Positions 15,901 to 18,472 of a stretch of DNA of 18,472 nt are shown piece by piece (within the stretch, counting starts at the first letter, position 1; every line of letters starts with the position of its first letter). This DNA comes from Dokdonella_A sp966248875. Its GTDB lineage: Bacteria > Pseudomonadota > Gammaproteobacteria > Xanthomonadales > Rhodanobacteraceae. The position numbers were made by a program, and so were the translations under genes. A model generated the notes under the pieces. That model did no database searches. It saw only the letters and a list, made by a program, of their open reading frames with translations, and had not been told where the DNA came from. The DNA lies in contig CBINBI010000070.1 in NCBI GenBank assembly GCA_966248875.1, forward strand, positions 1-18,472, written 5' to 3'.

Positions 15901-16071
15901 GGTCGGGGTCGACCCCGGATACGGGATGTTGACGAACAGGAACGGCGCGTCCAGGCTCGGAAACTGCTCGAGCGGCAGGCGCATCGCGGCGATCAGCCCG
16001 ATGACGACCATCGAGACGAAGAACATGATCGCCGTGACGGGGCGCTTCAGGCTGAGCTCGGCAAGTGTCAT
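12976..16071 (-). CDS. RND efflux permease, HAE1-type (downstream member of a pair, RND1)
   Basis: The complete 1031-residue protein has the resistance-nodulation-division layout: TM1 with SLKRPVTAIMFF, a periplasmic porter domain (PGSTPTEIERTITRPVEEAL), TM2-6, a second periplasmic domain and TM7-12 ending LALPCIYSLL. It would trade protons for substrate export as part of a tripartite pump with a membrane fusion protein and outer membrane channel, neither of which is in the window. In TM4 it has VDNAVVVVE (Asp399-Asn400) where AcrB has Asp407-Asp408. In TM10 it has VVNNGIVMI (Asn906-Asn907) where AcrB has Lys940-Asn941. RLRPVLMT (AcrB Arg971 region) is kept. Its ATG overlaps the TGA of the open frame that continues the upstream permease (ATGA), evidence of former or present translational coupling. 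The ribosome binding site is weak (GAGGG). Substrate is unknown. Confidence 0.92.
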   Translation of the reverse strand: MTLAELSLKRPVTAIMFFVSMVVIGLIAAMRLPLEQFPSLDAPFLFVNIPYPGSTPTEIERTITRPVEEALATLPGIKRMQSTSDADSAQIFLEFKWGESTAIKAVQAREKIDAIRADLPSDLQRYTVQKFSTSDEPILKLRVASESGADLSNAYDLLDHEIKRPLERISGVARVDLQGVGKPEVQIELSSDRLSAHNINLNDLYTRLQAANFSISAGQVSSGGSRFRVQPQGQWTSLDDIRGIPLDAKGLRLGDIATVTLRPERLNYARSLDGRPAIGFDIYRERTANLVEVGMQVLETINRIQDSPELHGIRVFLIDNQAESVTGSLRELGKAGLEGTLLSVLVLFFFLRDWPSTLMVSLSIPICLVITLGCMYFFGISLNVLSMMGLLLAVGMLVDNAVVVVESIYQYREKHPDKPWYSAVQGTQVVGIAIAAGTLTSMIVFLPNIFGEANDISIFLAQVAIAMSIAHLASWLVAVSLVPMLSSKLPPPKFIGRETMITRLRERYGRFIAWTLAHRRVTMAGIVALLLASFVPIAMTKKDMFDSGESRRLFLHYELNANYRLQDLKPAVATVEDFLEKNRERFEIQTMYTYYSEQGEATTSLLLTDADKAKRSTAEIKEDMRKDLPVLAVGKLSFDFRNSTGGGVDIALIGDSMDQLRELAPTVVNVLSRLPSLKDVRTEKGNGDREVATQVDRVRAKTYGFDAQQVANYIQIALRGMPLKDFNAGDRQLPVWLRFQGADTQSLAGLSDFKLRAPDGTQIPLLSLMRADTRDTPTAIQRVDRMTALKITANLAEGKTMPEAREEITKAMNAFALPPGYRWNFGEGFNRDQDAAQQMLFNTLIALVLVYVVMCAMFESLIFPAAILTTFVFSVLGVFWLFWLTGTIFSIMAFIGILILMGVVVNNGIVMIVHINQLRHEGHLRTEALILGAKERLRPVLMTMATAILGMMPLAIGSAEAWSDGPPYSPMARAIAGGLTFSTIVTLLALPCIYSLLDDARLWVRRVFRDAREGRVLRHREATAALTAQVP

Positions 16072-16199
16072 GCGTGCTGGCCCTCGGCCTCGCCCGCGAT
16101 GTCATCGCCTTCTTTTTCGGCGTGCGTCTTCATCGCTTTCGCGCGATGGCGCTCGCCGCGTGCGCGGTACCACGCATCGCCGCGCCGGTCGAGCAGGTC
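16068..16199 (-). pseudogene. Detached C-terminal tail of the upstream RND permease, beyond a premature TAA
   Basis: Directly after the TAA at 16200-16202 the same frame stays open for 43 codons and ends in TGA (16068-16070), which overlaps the ATG of the next permease as ATGA. The tail starts DLLDRRGDAWYRARGERH and is basic, then acidic, as expected for a cytoplasmic RND C-terminus. The usual family pattern at TM12 is PVVY followed by D/S-LLD, and the neighbouring pump has PCIYSLLDD. One base change in a Tyr codon (TAC or TAT to TAA) would explain the stop. Codon use in the tail is coding-like (34 of 43 third positions are G or C). Confidence 0.7.
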
Positions 16200-18472
16200 T
16201 TACACGACCGGTATCACCACCAGCGTCAGCAGTGTTGATACCGCGAGGCCGCAGATTACGGTAAGCGCCATCGGAGCGCGCACTTCCGCGCCTTCACCGA
16301 CGCCGATCGCGAGCGGCGAGAAGCCGATCAACGTGCACAGCGTCGTCATGACGATGGGTCGCAGACGCGATTCGGCACCTTGTGCGATCGCTTCGCGCTT
16401 GGGCACGCCGGCTTCACGCAACTGATTCATGCGGTCGATCAGCACGATGGCGTTCTTGACCACGATGCCGACCAGCATGATGAGACCGATGAAGACGACG
16501 ACCGAGATCGGCGAATTCGTCAGCTTGAGAGCGAGCACTGCGCCGACCGCTGCGAGCGGGATCGAGAACATGATCACGAACGGGTGCAGCAGCGACTCGA
16601 ACTGCGAGGCCATCACGAGGTAGACCAGAAAGATCGCGAGCCCGAGCGCGAACATCAGCGACTTGACCGACGCGTCGAGCTCTTCGCTCTGGCCGCCGAC
16701 ATGAACCTTGACGCCGGCGGCGAGCGGGTTCTTCGCGACGATCTTCTCGATCTCGGCGACGGCGCTGGCGAGATCGCCGTAGCGCAGGTTCGCCGAGACG
16801 ATCGCGACGCGTTCCTGGCTGACGCGATGGATTTCGCTCGGGCCTTCCGTCGCGATGACCTCGGCGACGGAGGACAGCCGTATCGGCGTGTCGGACGACG
16901 TGCGTGCTGTGTCGGAGACTGAGGTCGTGCTGTTCGTGCCGGAAGGGGTTGACATGTTCGTCGTCAACGACGTCGAGGTCGCTGTGACTGTCCCGCTTGC
17001 CACGCCGCTGGACGGTAAACCTTTCGATACTCCGCTGTCGGCGTTCTGGGGCGAGACATAGCCGACGACGAGATTGCGAATGTCGTCCACGCTGCCGCGA
17101 TCGGACAGGCGCGAGCGCACCAGCACGTCGATCTTGCGGTCGCGGAAGTCATAGCGCGTCGCCACTTCGCCCTTGACCTTGCGCACGACGCGGTCGGCGA
17201 TGTCGCGTGTCGTGAGGCCGAGCGCCGCCGCGCGGTCCTGGTCGAACTTGATCTGGATCTCGGGATAGCCGCTTTCGACCGTCGATTCGATGTCGGCGAA
17301 GCGCGGCGACTGCTTCATGAGCTCGCCGAGCCGCCGTCCAGCCTTGGCGAGCGCATCGAGATCGTAGCCGCGGATCTCGACCTCGAGCGGCGCCGAAAAA
17401 CTGAAGAGCTGCGGGCGCGAGAACTTCACCTCGGTGTCGGCGTGGCTATCCATGCCGGCACGCAGCCGCTCGACTTCGGCCGCTTCGATCTTCTTGCTGC
17501 CGCCGTTCGCGAGCGCGATCGAAAGCCGCGCGATGTTCTCGCCTGACTCTGTGGGATTCGCATCGAGACGCGTGCCGGCACCGGCGACGCCATAGATCGA
17601 TTCGACGCCGGGATCCTTCGCGTGTCGCGTCGCGATCTCGCGGACGAGCTTGTCGGTCTCGGCCAGCGGCGTGCCGGGCGGCAGCGTGACGGTCATGTCG
17701 AACCGTCCCTGCGCGAGCTGCGGAATGAGGTCCAGCCCCAGCGTGGGCACCAGAGCCAGCGCGATCGCGAATGTTGCGGCCGCGAAGCCCAGCACGCGCC
17801 ACGGGTGCGCGAGTGCGTTCGGCAGCGAACGCTGATAGAAGCGAGCCATGCGCTCGTAGGGCACCGTGATGCCGCGGCCTGCGAATCGCAGCGCGCGTCC
17901 GACATGCCTCCCGACGAAGCGCGAGGCCACCGCGACGAGCCACGTCAAGGCACGCGGCAGGATCTGGAAGAAGAACTCGCCGATCGCACGAAATACGCGC
18001 ACGACACCGCGCAAAACCCGATTGCGCGGCAGCGGGCGCGGCGGTGGCACCGGCTCGTCCTTGTACGACAGCGGCGCCCGGCCTCGCAGCGACGCCAGCA
18101 TCGGAATCAGCGTCATGGCGACGACAAGCGAGATCAGCATCGCGAACGTGATCGTCAGTGCCTGGTCGCGGAAGAGCTGACCGGCGACGCCCTGCACGAA
18201 CACGAGCGGAAAGAACACGGCGACGGTCGTCAGCGTCGATGCCGTCACGGCCATGCCGACCTCGGCGGTGCCCTTGACGGCCGCCTCGACGATGCCGAGC
18301 CCCTTCTCGCGAAGGCGCGCTATGTTTTCGAGCACGACGATCGAATCGTCGACGACCATGCCCGTAGCGAGCGCGAGGCCGCCGAGCGACATCACGTTGA
18401 GCGACAGGTGCAACTGATCCATGAAGAAGAAGGTCGCGATCAGCGACACCGGCAGCGAGAGCGAGATGATGA
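16200..18472 (-). CDS. RND efflux permease, HAE1-type (upstream member, RND2; 5' end outside the window)
   Basis: The visible 756 residues cover TM3 onward. The frame runs off the window edge, and about 350 N-terminal residues are missing. The apparent GTG start at 18449 is internal. TM4 has GMVVDDSIVVLEN (codons 18345-18350 encode Asp-Asp) and TM10 has GIVVKNAIVLID (Lys codon 16455-16457), so the AcrB-like proton relay is complete, with RLRPIVMTT also present. A long cytoplasmic loop rich in Pro and Arg follows TM6 (PVPPPRPLPRNR). The second periplasmic part carries a Ser/Thr-rich insert of about 53 residues (16888-17046). The protein ends LLTLVVIPVV at a TAA just after TM12. It should still be membrane-complete but lacks the tail seen in the downstream open frame. 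Membrane fusion and outer membrane genes may lie upstream of the window. Confidence 0.9.
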   Translation of the reverse strand, partial: IISLSLPVSLIATFFFMDQLHLSLNVMSLGGLALATGMVVDDSIVVLENIARLREKGLGIVEAAVKGTAEVGMAVTASTLTTVAVFFPLVFVQGVAGQLFRDQALTITFAMLISLVVAMTLIPMLASLRGRAPLSYKDEPVPPPRPLPRNRVLRGVVRVFRAIGEFFFQILPRALTWLVAVASRFVGRHVGRALRFAGRGITVPYERMARFYQRSLPNALAHPWRVLGFAAATFAIALALVPTLGLDLIPQLAQGRFDMTVTLPPGTPLAETDKLVREIATRHAKDPGVESIYGVAGAGTRLDANPTESGENIARLSIALANGGSKKIEAAEVERLRAGMDSHADTEVKFSRPQLFSFSAPLEVEIRGYDLDALAKAGRRLGELMKQSPRFADIESTVESGYPEIQIKFDQDRAAALGLTTRDIADRVVRKVKGEVATRYDFRDRKIDVLVRSRLSDRGSVDDIRNLVVGYVSPQNADSGVSKGLPSSGVASGTVTATSTSLTTNMSTPSGTNSTTSVSDTARTSSDTPIRLSSVAEVIATEGPSEIHRVSQERVAIVSANLRYGDLASAVAEIEKIVAKNPLAAGVKVHVGGQSEELDASVKSLMFALGLAIFLVYLVMASQFESLLHPFVIMFSIPLAAVGAVLALKLTNSPISVVVFIGLIMLVGIVVKNAIVLIDRMNQLREAGVPKREAIAQGAESRLRPIVMTTLCTLIGFSPLAIGVGEGAEVRAPMALTVICGLAVSTLLTLVVIPVV

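Noticed and set aside
1..18472. CRISPR array, tRNA, rRNA, insertion sequence or phage genes
   Set aside because: No regularly spaced repeats, tRNA-like cloverleaf, transposase motif or terminal inverted repeats were seen on reading both strands.

Overview
This window comes from a high-GC bacterium, most likely a gammaproteobacterium of the Xanthomonadales/Nevskiales/Steroidobacter type. The main clue is the 41-residue ribosomal protein L36, which closely resembles the Xanthomonas form. The agmatine deiminase/N-carbamoylputrescine amidase pair, the DUF349 protein and the paired RND permeases also fit. The genus call is inference. I see no insertion sequence, integrase, CRISPR array, tRNA or rRNA gene, and the region reads as core chromosome with dense high-GC genes.

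Layout. Positions 1-54 (minus) hold the first 18 codons of a response regulator. It diverges across a 350-bp gap from a soluble PAS-PAS hybrid histidine kinase (405-2363). Next is a divergent signalling pair: an ECF-like sigma factor of the TIGR02999/Sigma70_ECF type (2414-2986, minus) and a transmembrane Ser/Thr kinase with a TPR-rich C-terminus (3069-5447). Between the kinase and a convergent isochorismatase-type cysteine hydrolase (5662-6201, minus) lies an AT-rich island with a promoter-like pair. About 110 bp downstream there is a terminator-like hairpin, and the two together suggest a roughly 105-nt small RNA. Then come rpmJ with its own promoter and terminator, a small secreted protein, agmatine deiminase (aguA), N-carbamoylputrescine amidase (aguB), a TraB/PrgY-family membrane protein and a DUF349 protein. 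The right end, on the minus strand, holds two RND efflux permeases. The upstream one is cut by the window edge.

How the genes work together. AguA and AguB would convert agmatine to N-carbamoylputrescine and then to putrescine. The sigma factor and kinase form a pair known in other bacteria, where the kinase controls the sigma factor by phosphorylation. The two RND permeases were probably one translationally coupled unit.

Most notable observations. (1) The upstream RND permease (RND2) stops at a TAA where its relatives would have tyrosine. The same frame stays open for 43 more coding-like codons and ends in a TGA that overlaps the ATG of the next permease (ATGA). This looks like a nonsense change that removes the cytoplasmic tail and breaks the coupling. 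(2) There is a candidate small RNA with anti-Shine-Dalgarno-like CCUCC motifs at 5599-5703. (3) The two permeases differ at the proton-relay positions, DD/K in one and DN/N in the other. (4) RND2 carries a Ser/Thr-rich insertion of about 53 residues in a predicted periplasmic region.
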